The notes beneath the pieces were generated by a model, which worked only from the letters and a program-made list of their open reading frames with translations, did no database searches and was not told the DNA's origin. Below, piece after piece: positions 49,638 through 59,949 of a stretch of DNA of 64,000 nt. Made by a program: the position numbers and the translations under genes. Positions within the stretch are counted from its first letter, which is position 1, and each line of letters opens with the position of its first letter. This DNA is from Isoetes taiwanensis (Eukaryota > Streptophyta > Lycopodiopsida > Isoetales > Isoetaceae). The stretch covers positions 7,763,077 through 7,827,076 of the forward strand of contig JAJEKV010000039.1 in NCBI GenBank assembly GCA_021234155.1. The letters are read 5' to 3'.

Positions 49638-50723
49638 GATTCGACGGAGGAGATTGATTCAAAGCAGATAAGAACAAAAGCGTGGCATCCTAGTTTTTTT
49701 TCTTTTTTCTTCAATTTGAAAATGCAATGGGTGCATACGTGTCAGAGCCAGGGCTGCGCTCAGCCCAGAAAAATTACCTCCTATTTTTTTAAAAACGAAA
49801 AATGATACTGCTTTATATATGGAATGATAAAATCATTAAGCATATACAATGCATAGTAGATAACATAATTGTCCCTCTTGCTTAGACTGATGTGACATGA
49901 CACCTACCATGAACCCAAATCCGAAAATGCAAGGATTAATTATGTTTGACAACAAGGTCTTTTGATTCCTTGAAAACCAAACATCTTCTTTCGTATGTTT
50001 GCATCAATATGCCTTCTCCCTAGAGTTGTTTGGTATGTTCATTAGATGATAAATAATCGTTGAATGTCTAGTTGATACTATCTAGTCTAAGTTGAATGTG
50101 TGGACCCCGTTCTATATGGTAGTTTCATATGCAAATTCCATTCTTAGTAAAACTTAAGTTGTGCAATATTTGAACAAGTTACTTTTAATGATGCCATGAA
50201 GGTGTAGCTAGCAATGAGTTTATTGACTTCCCAACCTCTAGTTCACATTAGAGCAACGTCTAAAGCCTATTGATAATAAGCCTTCAATGTTCGTATAGTC
50301 CCTGTGTTTAGAGTGATGGACCCTTTAGTTAACACATGATAAGAGATTAGGAAGTGCAGCTGGAGAATCTAGGACTAGTATGATCTAATCTTCACAAGCC
50401 CGATGCAGAGTGTGATGAAAGTTGTGGCAGATATATGCAATAGGAACTGGGATCTGAAAGAAACAAAGATCCTTTCCAAGCAAGTGGACGAACGCACTAT
50501 AGCAACATGCAAGCAAGTGCAAGGTGGGTAGGTACTAGTAGGAGTCAAGAGGTCACACCAAACTGCCGCCATATGAAATAAAAAACCGGCTTGTGGCCCA
50601 ATTTAAATACATTTAACAAAAACAAAAGCGTAGTATTTTCAACATCCAATGCGACCGTCAAAAGACAGGCGCCTGCTGTGCACACGCCTCTCACAGATCA
50701 GCACCGTCCAGCAAACCGAGTAA

Positions 50724-50736
50724 GATCGCAACCGTC
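50724..50736 (+). promoter_or_regulatory. Shared promoter motif, b561 copy 4
   Basis: GATCGCAACCGTC lies 69 bp before the ATG at 50805. An extra ACCGTC occurs at 50703-50708. Placement matches the other b561 copies. Confidence 0.5.
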
Positions 50737-50804
50737 GGTTGGCCAAGAAATACCCTGCCCCGCAGGAGGAGCTAAGACTGGGGGCTGCGACAGAGATTTG
50801 GGCG

Positions 50805-51777
50805 ATGGCATGCTCTGTTTTTCCAAGGATCTGCTTTGGAGGATGCTTAATTCTTTTGATTGTAAGCCGAAGCTCGGCGCAGGCGGCCGGGCCGAACAAT
50901 GCGACATCCACCGGATCTGCCAATGCAACATCTGCTGGATCCTCTAACACCACTCTCCTGCACCAAACTGAGCAGCTGGATGCCAATTACATTGCCCATG
51001 GTTGGCTCATGTGGGCTGCTTTTGGCCTTCTCTTCCCATCTGGCCTCCTGGCTGCCAAATATGGCCAGAAAACCTTTGCCTCCTGGTTCCTCTTCCATAG
51101 AGTAGCCCAGGTATGCTTTCATCTTTACCTTCTCCTTTCAAGTTCATGAATCCTAGCTAAAATTTCCATTGCAAGCAGGTTTTGGGAGTAACTTGTGGTA
51201 CAATTGGAGTGATTCTCGCCTTCACTGCTAATGGCGAGAGCGGCGAAGGAGGAGATAGTGATAAGCATGTGGCCATGGGGTTTCTTGTAGCTGGTTTTAT
51301 GTGGACTGCTGTTTTGCTTGGATTAATCAGGCCCAAAAAGTAAGCATCCCTTGTGCCTTCCCTTTGCATATCCCTTGCTTCTTCTAAGCTGAACAACTTT
51401 GCATGTCTAGGGGTGCCACTCTTAGGCCTTACTGGTACCTTGGTCACTGGTTTCTGGGCACTGCCTCTATACTGGTGGGATGGTACAACATTTTTGAAGG
51501 TTTAGAGGTTGTGGAGGCCAATCAGGTGACATGTTTCTTCCAAGAGTGTTCATGAATTGCTATTTAGTTCGTCCTTCAAAAAAAAAAAAAAAAAAAAATC
51601 AGTATTTGTGACTAATAAGTTGGTCCATACTTGCAGATATTGCACACGCTTTTCTGGGTTGAAATTGCCTTATTCACCCTAGCATATTTATTCCTTGATC
51701 GATGGGAACATTTGCTCAGCCAAAGAACTCTACCTAATCAAACACAGCCTGTGTTGGAGTTGCCTGACAAAGTATGA
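50805..51777 (+). CDS. Cytochrome b561-domain membrane protein, copy 4 (4 exons)
   Basis: Exons 50805-51110, 51179-51339, 51411-51525 and 51637-51777 join to 240 residues, with compact GT-AG introns of 68, 71 and 111 bp. An in-frame ATG exists at 50739, but the Met at 50805 begins a clean signal peptide (about residues 1-26) and lies 70 bp after the motif GATCGCAACCGTC, so it is chosen. The extracytoplasmic linker (27-60) is Asn/Ser/Thr/Gly/Ala-rich with three N-glycosylation sequons (N32, N40, N48), the longest linker of the four copies. Heme-ligand histidines are H65 (AHGWLMW), H98 (LFHRVAQ), H132 (DKHVAMG) and H168 (LGHWFLG). Exon 4 begins ILHTLFWVEIALF and ends LPDKV. The family and structure are clear; which membrane it occupies and its redox partners cannot be read from sequence. 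Confidence 0.9.
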
Positions 51778-53431
51778 GCGTATACTATGTTCTTGTATTC
51801 TTACTTCATAAGGACTTTATAAAATTGGACTTGACATTATTCTTTTCTTTGGCTAAAATATTTTATGTGCTTGGCAATCTAGCAGCTGTCAAGTAGATCT
51901 ATAACAGTCAACATGCATGAGACAAGATACTATAGGTTAGTTTAGCTTATTAAAAACAAACTAGAAATATGGCCAAATTTGGTTGCATTGACTATGAATG
52001 TGAAGAGATCACATAACTAGCTACATCTAGTAGGGATGTAACTAGAGATCCTAGCCTTGCAACCTATCCTATCTTGCAATAGGCGTTTCTTCAATTAGAT
52101 ACAATCTGGAGTCAAGTGTTTCTTCAATAATCTAATGCTATACAATAAGACTTCTTATTGGTTTTGGGAAGTAAAGTTACTTCAAATTGAAGTCACATGA
52201 ACATCCATACACAACATGCTATTGTTTACGATGGCAAGTTCATTCTTACATACAAGGCTTTAAGTTTAATGTCTAGTATCACATTTTGAGACTTTTACGT
52301 GAACATTGAGCCCATTTGAAGGTTTATATTAAAAAGATCGTGGAAGACATAATATGGAAAACATTTTTTATGAACTTATATCACGGATATCACGGATTTC
52401 GTCCAATTCTCCCCACCCTCTTTAAGTAGAATGGGAATTCTTGAGCTCATTATTTTTGCTTATTTCAAATTCATGCATAAAAGGCAAACCTTGAGACAAA
52501 AGTTGCACCCCAGAATACACTCCACTAATTGAGTTGGAAGGTGCTAAATTTCCCGAATTGTTAGAGATGCTTAAACAATGAGAAACTTGAGTTAACGGTT
52601 AACTTCAATCCAACTTTTACTTGTATATATCTCCAATTTAGTGATACAAAATGAGGCTATTGTATTATCCAGGCACAATGTGTATCTTGCTTATGTGGCT
52701 TTGATGCTGCCACTTGGTGCACTAATCTACTGCAAAATGCCAATTTGATTTAACTTTATGTTTCCTCATGGTTCCCTCGCAATGACCATTAGTACATGTA
52801 CTACCACTAGTAAATGTGTGCCTAGCTTGCTCCACATATGTAGGGTGTGTATTTATATGGGCCTTCTATATATGACTGATGCTATAGAGTTGTGTCTTCT
52901 ACGAGATTTTGGCATAGAAATTTTGGTTCGATCCACATGACTGTAATTTTTGCTTTTGTTAAAGTTTAGCAATTTGTGCTATTGACGTGGTGGATTTTAA
53001 TACAAGAATTATGAGACAACAAGATGAGGAAGCTTCTAGCATTTAGTCCTGCAAAAATATTCCAACTTTTGATACAATGCTTCAGCGTTTAATGGCATTA
53101 ATCCTATTTCAGCAAGTAGTATGGCATATTATGTTTGTTGTTTCACACCTAGCTCTTCAAACATGAAGCATTTATATTCGTTCTATATAATATGATACTT
53201 TATCATTATCCTAATATATACAAGAAATTTATCGCGGCGAACATTTCTCTTTTCCAAATCATTATGAAGAAGGTTGGAGTCGAAGTTACATACCCAAGTT
53301 TTTTTGAGCTTTTGAGATTCCCTCTAACTCGTGTAAATGTGATAGGATTATTGATCCTCTAACATTTCTCCTGTGCATCATCTATTTCCTACATGAATAG
53401 TTGTACCTAATGTTCACACAGAAGTTAGGGA

Positions 53432-53500
53432 TAACGTAAGCAACATTTTTGATGCTTTACTAGTGATGCATAACTTAGGGATAAGGCAACATTTTCAATG
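53432..53500 (+). repeat. Imperfect tandem duplication
   Basis: TTAGGGATAA.G.AA.GCAACA followed by TTTT.ATGCTTT occurs twice. Confidence 0.65.
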
Positions 53501-53573
53501 CTTTGGTACTTACATTGAAATTATGTTCAATCACAACTTTCTCTGGTCCCTAACCGCGCGTCGGCAAATGTTT

Positions 53574-53599
53574 CCCCCACGGAATTTAACCCGTGGGGG
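53574..53599. repeat. 9 bp arm hairpin
   Basis: CCCCCACGG, loop of 8, CCGTGGGGG. It lies 330 bp from the partial SINE-like end at 53219 and may belong to a second small element. Confidence 0.7.
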
Positions 53600-53883
53600 C
53601 ATTCTTATATACATAATGGAAACAACGTCTAAGGGTGTAATTCAAGAAAGAATATAAAGGCATTTTTAGAAACTACGTGATTTAGTGACAGAGTTTAAAA
53701 TATTGATGCTTACAATTTTTTGAGATTGCAAACAAAACCTTCATGGGTTAAAAGGCCAATATCTAGGATCCACAAATTACCAAACAACAGATCATGGTGC
53801 ACCCATCTATGCAAGAGATAAGAAAAACGAAAAGGAGACCATTTTAAATTGGGAGAACTATAGTTGAAAGAAAAGTAATAGTT

Positions 53884-54147
53884 ATGGAGAAGGAAGAACT
53901 GGAGCAAAGCCTGCTTGAGAAGATACCGACGGAACAGCCTGTTTGGTGGCGATGGTCGGCGGAGCAAGTATTCCAAGAAATCGGTCAACAGTGGTATCTT
54001 GCAGGTCCCATGCTGGCTGTCAATGTTTTTTTGTAAGCAGTTCTGATCATATCTCTGGCTTTTGCTGGTCATCTTGGAACAAATGACGAGTTTGCTGCTG
54101 CTTCTTTGGCCGTGTCTATGTCTAGCGTTTTGGGATTCCATGTCATG
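53884..54147 (+). pseudogene. First exon of a MATE/DTX efflux carrier, with stop
   Basis: From the ATG at 53884 the frame reads MEKEELEQSLLEK, then FQEIGQQWYLAGPMLAVNVF, a TAA at 54034-54036, and AVLIISLAFAGHLGTNDEFA followed by ASLAVSMSSVLGFHVM. This is the N-terminus and first two membrane helices of plant MATE (DTX) multidrug and toxin extrusion transporters; GHLG and AS.A.S....GF are their usual landmarks. The piece ends at a plausible GT donor (ATG|GTTAGC). No later MATE exon was found downstream to about 55.2 kb. A single premature stop plus the missing remainder makes it a pseudogene or an isolated fragment. Confidence 0.8.
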
Positions 54148-55399
54148 GTTAGCTCTCTCGTTATTTTTTTTTTCCTTTAAACCGTTCTCCAGCATTTCTC
54201 AATGATCAACTATATGTTGTTATGGTTCCGGCCATTGTCATGGACGCCAAATTAAAAATGAAAATTTTGAACATGTTGATACCCCCATTCATCTAGCAAG
54301 ATAGAGAGAATGCACTAGTGGTTTACGAAATTCTAGCAGATCTATCCATTAGAACAACGAGAATGCATAGAACCAAATAGGAAGTTTCAAAGTCTTTCTA
54401 ATGTGTTGTACATTCATTGACCTATGCATGGTAAGATAAAATTGAATATAATTATGCAGACGAAACCTATTTGCCTCTAGCTGGATTTTGTGTATCGTGC
54501 TTTCATACATGCATCGATGATTCGTCCAACATGTCAATTAGCAGATTGATCAAGAAAGCCTACAACGCAGCAACAAAAGAAGCAATTTGAGGCACGATCA
54601 ATCCGTTTCTCCACCGGAAAGGGCATATTCTAGCAGCAAAATCCATCCCCAATTCATGGTTATTTGCGCTCCTGCGCAAATTCCAACCACAAGCATAATT
54701 TGAACTCTATTTCAGCAGCAAATCAGCTTTGGTTTCTACCACAGCCAAGAACAAAGTGGTTTTCGCTTAGAAACAGGGGATATGACCTCTGAATCAAAAG
54801 AACAGGGGCTAAAAACAGGATTAGAGCATAAAAATCCCCTAATCGCCAGCTTTGATGTGGTTCTGCAACTTTGAGCACAGTACAAACAAAGGCCTAGAAA
54901 CCTTCGCCTCTTGTTTTAAATTTGAGCTCCCAGATCGATGGGCCAGGTCTAAGGCCACCGTTTTCATATACACAAATGTCTTCCTTTGATCTTAAAATTA
55001 ACAACAAAAATTGTAGGAGGAATCCCTGGAGATGCCCATGGGCGTAATCTGCCCCCAAAACAGAGATCTGTTCAACAAAGCGAAGCTTTTCTGTTACCAA
55101 GAAGCGCAATGTTGCTGCAAAATTGTTGTCGTTGAAATTAAGGCCAAGCAGCCCAGAGAGTTTGCAAATCTGTATCCGTAGAAAACCAACCATCAGATGG
55201 GTTCTGGCTCAAATTTGAACACCAGAGCTCTCTGCAATTGAAACTCGCATCATTCTGGTCAATTTTTTGTTGATGGGTTTGCTAATCTGTTCAAACTCAG
55301 GCCTTCTCTAAGCCTCAGGCAGTTAATTGTTTCAAATTGAACCATTTTTTTCCTCTCAAATACATCATTCTGTCATCTCTTATTTGTGCATACCAGCTC
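54148..55399. other. Sequence after the MATE exon, no further exon seen
   Basis: I searched by eye on the plus strand for the second MATE block (CGQ.(F/Y)GA) and did not find it. The minus frame 55193-54894 is unrecognised. Confidence 0.45.
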
Positions 55400-56990
55400 C
55401 ATGCTAATATAGGGCCCTCCACGTCCAATGCAACCTTGAAGAGTTCCAAAGGAAGAATGAAGGGGTCCTTTACCTGTCTCCCTCGAGGGCCTACCTAGCT
55501 CTTGAGCGTAATATACATGTCGATGGTACATACATCAACATCATAAGACCATCACGAAGGATGGTTCACCACATATCTGTATAGACAAAGATCAAGACAT
55601 CACATGGGGAATCCTACCCAAGGCTCGGACTCAAGGGAATGACTCGACGGCTTGGGTCTCCGTGAGTTCATTGCGCATGTAATTCATGGCAATGGATTTG
55701 GGTAGGGCATAAGAACATGGCTTAGGGTTGTCCACTCCATCCGCCCCCCCCGCGCACACTTTGCGTAGTAGGCTGAAAGGTGTCGGGACCTCGATCAGTA
55801 GCCCGCCCGGATGCATAGCCAAAGGGCTAATCCCCGGGTTTCATCTTCCCGCCCGATGGGGCGTAGGGATCACTCCCTCCGTAGATCTACATGCCGACTC
55901 AAGGTGACTAGAGGGCCACCGCCTCGATCCGGATCAACCCCACGGAAAGTGTACACCACTTCACGGGTGTCGAGTCCATGCCTTACCCGCACTTTCGGTG
56001 GTAAGCCATTAGACCTAGTCACAATGATCCCCGGTAGGCCTTACACACCGTAGGGATCGCTCAAGAGTCGGACATGAACCTCCTTCTTAGCCAGTCTGGC
56101 CCCTTCACCCACAACCAGATGGGGTTCTTGTACACAGGCCGAATCTATAATGTGCTAGAGAGGCTAATCTAGGAGCATCTACTACCAAGCTTTTGGTCTC
56201 TACCCCCCTTCCCAATACAAGGAGTTCATAGAGATACATCATCCATATACATCACAGAAGAACTAAAGAACTAGATCTAATCTATATCATAGAGTTATGT
56301 TCTTTAGTTAGAGTCTGGTATCTAGAGATCTAGAGGGCTGCTATGGGCAATTTAATAGGCTAAATCTACTGATTCTATGACTGAAATAGCCTGAGCTCAA
56401 CCATCCTGCTAACCTGCTCGAATCAAGGGAAACTAATGGGGCAATTCACTCAGACAGAGTCTGGGAGGCGGTTTTGACCCCTGGGGCAGCCAAAACAGGG
56501 CTCTAAAACCCTAGGAACGAAAAATGGGCAAGTTAGGGTTCTCCTACTTAAATAGGCAAGGGGTTAGGCTAGGGTTTCCAATTATCCCCTTTAGGCATGT
56601 GGGATAATTGGGAATGGACCCACTTGCCTTTAATGGCTAGGTGGCAAAATGTGCCCACATGGAAATGTGTGCCCACATTAATGTGTACATTGGTAAATGT
56701 GCACATTAATTGCACACTTGGGTATGGCCCACTTGGCATAAAGTGTCCACATGGGAAAATGTGCACCTAGATAAATGTGCACATGGGTAAATGTGCACAT
56801 TAGTAAATGCACACTCCTTGCGAGTTGCCCCCTAGGGGCTACCCGCCTGGCTACACGTCGGCGTACACGTCAGTCGGAGTGGCGTGTACGTGTGACGAGG
56901 TAGTACAGTATACGTCCTGGGACCGTATACTGTGCTGGAACGTCACATTCTCCCCACCTTGAAATGATGCTGTCCGCAGCATCGTGGGTC
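55400..56990 (-). mobile_element. Possible Ty3/gypsy LTR with adjoining polypurine tract
   Basis: On the minus strand AAGGTGGGGAGAATG (56963-56949) followed by TGACGTTCC looks like the polypurine tract that ends Ty3/gypsy internal regions just before the 3' LTR; the LTR would run leftward, in higher-GC sequence, to an undetermined point near 55.4 kb. A second GGTGGGGAGA lies 44 bp away. Against it: the 57-59 kb side, where pol should end, is AT-rich without a recognisable reverse transcriptase or integrase frame. The LTR-like part holds a hairpin (56905-56914 with 56924-56933) and AATGTGCACAT repeats. Confidence 0.35.
56600..56812 (+). repeat. Degenerate AATGTGCACAT minisatellite
   Basis: Words such as AAATGTGCACATT and TGGCCCACTTG recur every 15-25 bases. 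It lies inside the putative LTR. Confidence 0.75.
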
Positions 56991-57043
56991 TCCCCACCTT
57001 GGAAACTTCCTAACCTGCAATCAACCTGATGCATCCGATATAC

Positions 57044-57545
57044 TACTATAATACTTACACATTTATTAAGATTACCTTAAGGTAATATTTTTAAATCATT
57101 ATTACGCCATTACATTATCAAATAACTTGTCAATTCGTAACTTCTATTAAAACAAGGTACTTATTAGTCTCCGTTATCACAACATTTAGTTTATCACAAT
57201 TTAACACTTTCATATACAATTATTATTTAAGGTACTCTTCATTCCTTGCAACACATTCCAACAAAATTTGTGTTGCAAGTCTTCGCACCTTAAAATCCTG
57301 CATTAATTTTACAATATCTATAATTACATACTTACTATGTTAATTATTAGAATTACTCTAAGGTAATGTTTAAGACATTACTGTACTATTTCATTATCCA
57401 ATTAACTTATCACTTCATAACTTAATCCACGCAAGGTAATTATTAACGTTACTTAATACAACATTTAAGGTTTATCAATTTCATCTTCTAAGGTACTCTT
57501 CATCCCTTGCAACACATTATAACAAAATTTGTGTTGCAAGTCTTC
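57044..57545 (+). repeat. Two ~250 bp tandem units
   Basis: Both units contain TTA.TCTAAGGTAAT-like sequence, then ACAACATTTA, AAGGTACTCTTCAT and CTTGCAACACATT....AACAAAATTTGTGTTGCAAG; the last part forms a hairpin with 11 bp arms. A third weak copy of the start is near 58150. Confidence 0.75.
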
Positions 57546-59949
57546 GTAGCTCGACCTCCTTGCCCTCCGGAGCGCTCTATTGGCCTGCCATGCGTGCCCT
57601 CTCGTTATTACCATTTTAATTATTAATAAAATTTTGGTTATATGGTGACCACCCCCACCTATCTACATGAATGCATGGCTAATCTCCCGTAGGAGGAAGA
57701 GGATGCTTCTTCCATCGTGGTCGTGGAGACAAATTATAATGCCTATATGCCGCTCATGCCTACACCCTAGTTGCCCAGCGTGGAGGATAGGGTCCTTCCC
57801 GTATATGGGGCGTGAAGGATAGATTCCTCCTATCAAAGCATATATGGGGCTAGAGGTGCTTTTCCTATCAATGCATTCCTGAATGACCTCCTTTCTCGAG
57901 GTCGCCTACTTCGCGGAACTAAGTAGACTTTCTAATCTACCTTCCACTCATCCAAAGCGGAACGCGGTCATGCCTCTGATGGCATTACACCACGCCCTAG
58001 AGATCACCGTAGTGGTCCCATCATCGGGTAAATCGCATGCAACCCATACGGCATAGGTTGCATGCGTAGATTAATCTTAACTACACATGAAACTAATCTA
58101 AACACAAATCGACATGCCTGAGCCGATTTTTGATGGCTCCTTTAATGCATGTGATTAACATAATTACCCTAAGGTAATATTTATGAATTAGCATTATCAT
58201 AGTATCGGATACATTACTTCCGATAGTACAATTATATTTACTCTAAGCTTTGCAATATTTAACGACTTTTAGATCGCGATTATTTAAACAATAACCCTAA
58301 TTTAGACCCATTGTATCATAGACAAGGTTTTAATTATCATACACAAGAATTAGATGTGCTTCTTATTCTCTTCCTTGGGTCCTGCATTACCCTTGGAAGT
58401 ATATCCCTAAGATGCACTTAAGTATATCCGAATTCTATTTTCTATTTATATTTATAAGGACCCCGAGGTCATATAGCTATCCTTGGAAGGAATTGCATCC
58501 TTGCGATGGATTTATTAACATGCTACCTCACATTATCGTTGTTATTTAACTTATTTCTCTATGATACATATACGTACAACAATTTCTATGCAGTTATTAG
58601 GATCTATATTCAACTTATCAATAAGACACATTAAAGCTTATAATACATGCGCACACCTTACCTAAGGTTAGAACGCATCCACTCATTGAGCCGGCGTCGG
58701 GTAATTTGGAGATGACTTGGTCGTTGCATTGCTCCCATAGTTTTGCTCCACTTCCTTGGTGTAGTTAGCTACTACTTGAGTCTCGCACGTTGAAGGCCTC
58801 CTGAGCACTAAGGTATCTATCTATCTTACGCTCTATTCGCTTCGGCCATTGCCGGAGTGAACTCTATTCTATGGGTCAGTCAATTCGATGCAAGTACGTT
58901 CAATCATAAGATTGAGCCCTCCCACTTTCTTCGAAAAGAAAATGGTCCTGCACCCCTTCAATGACGTTGTACACAACGTCATATCTATTCTCTCCCCTTA
59001 CGAGGTTATACGCTTCTTACTTAGCGCATTAATTTACTAGCCTTAGCTAACATATATAACCATCTAAGATGGATGCACATATTATGTTATCGTTTATTTC
59101 AATATAGTTATGGGTTACCTACTTAGTTAGAACGATTCTAAACCACAAGGTTTTGTCATCATGACAATTCCTTTTGTCTCAAAAGACTATTTGATTACTA
59201 CAATTCCTTTTTTTAGATGTACCTTACATGTATTATTCTTTTATATTCTAGAGATTCCCCCTTTCTTAGTTATTTAAACTCTTGGAATATTCCTACCAAT
59301 CGAATTGATGCCATCGTAACAAGTTGGCCGGACTTGTTAGATTACTTCTTTTCTTTCGGTTGGATTATTCTTTTGGAGGTACTAGATTTATACATGGTCA
59401 ACAATTATCCTAGTAATGATTCCTTCTTAGCGAGGTGATCAATCTCACCAAGTGGTTTCAATATGTTGGATGTCTGTTAACAATCGTGTATAATTTTAGT
59501 TACTCCTATGCGTTTCCTTCCCAATACTTGACGCTTAGCTCAATATTGGGCAATCCTTTCGGCGAGAATATCTAAAAATGCCTTCTACTCCCAATATGGA
59601 TGTTACCGTCTATACATTTAACCTACTAGGCCCCATGGCCTTAGATTGCTAGAAGCTCATCCACTCGTTGCCTGCTTGAAGTAGCAAGGTAACATTCTTC
59701 CGAGTCGCTCGATACTTCAATCCCCTTGACGGTGGCTCCTCTTTGATGTAGAGGTTGACTTTGTTCGTTAGAAGCCTCTCATTGTTGGTGGCTTGATGGT
59801 GTAGTTGATCACTTGAAATCTTCCATGCCGCTTTTCAAAAGCCTGAAGGTGGCGCCGTTGAAAACAGATCTTTCATCTTGAACTTTTTGTCTTGGCAGCT
59901 AAAGGACGACTCTGTATCCGATGTTGTTTCTTCGACTCCATCGACGTCT
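57546..59949. other. AT-rich stretch inside the putative LTR element
   Basis: Contains CTAAGGTAAT words and short frames (59217-59438 plus) but no retroelement enzyme motif on either strand that I could recognise. Confidence 0.4.

Larger units (their letters stand above)
48000..50700. other. Intergenic stretch, partly GC-richer, no recognised gene
   Basis: 48.8-49.5 kb is GC-richer with overlapping frames on both strands and loose repeats of CCCTGCAAATC-type words; no domain recognised. A direct repeat, GATCTTGAC.TGTCTAGCAAA plus GCGTCAAACCC, is at 45705 and 48008 on both sides of the DODA relic. Confidence 0.45.
51778..53883. other. Downstream flank of b561 copy 4, no gene
   Basis: AT-rich with short frames only. 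It carries the partial SINE-like end at 53219 and the hairpin at 53574. Confidence 0.5.

Noticed and set aside
50739-50804. Upstream in-frame start for b561 copy 4
   Set aside because: It would add 22 hydrophilic residues before the signal peptide and lies next to the promoter motif; paralogues start at the signal peptide.
50639-50986. 115-codon minus-strand frame over b561 copy 4
   Set aside because: Antisense to a well-supported exon; no domain.
53574-53599. Hairpin considered as a Helitron end
   Set aside because: No CTRR-T follows at the correct spacing on either strand.
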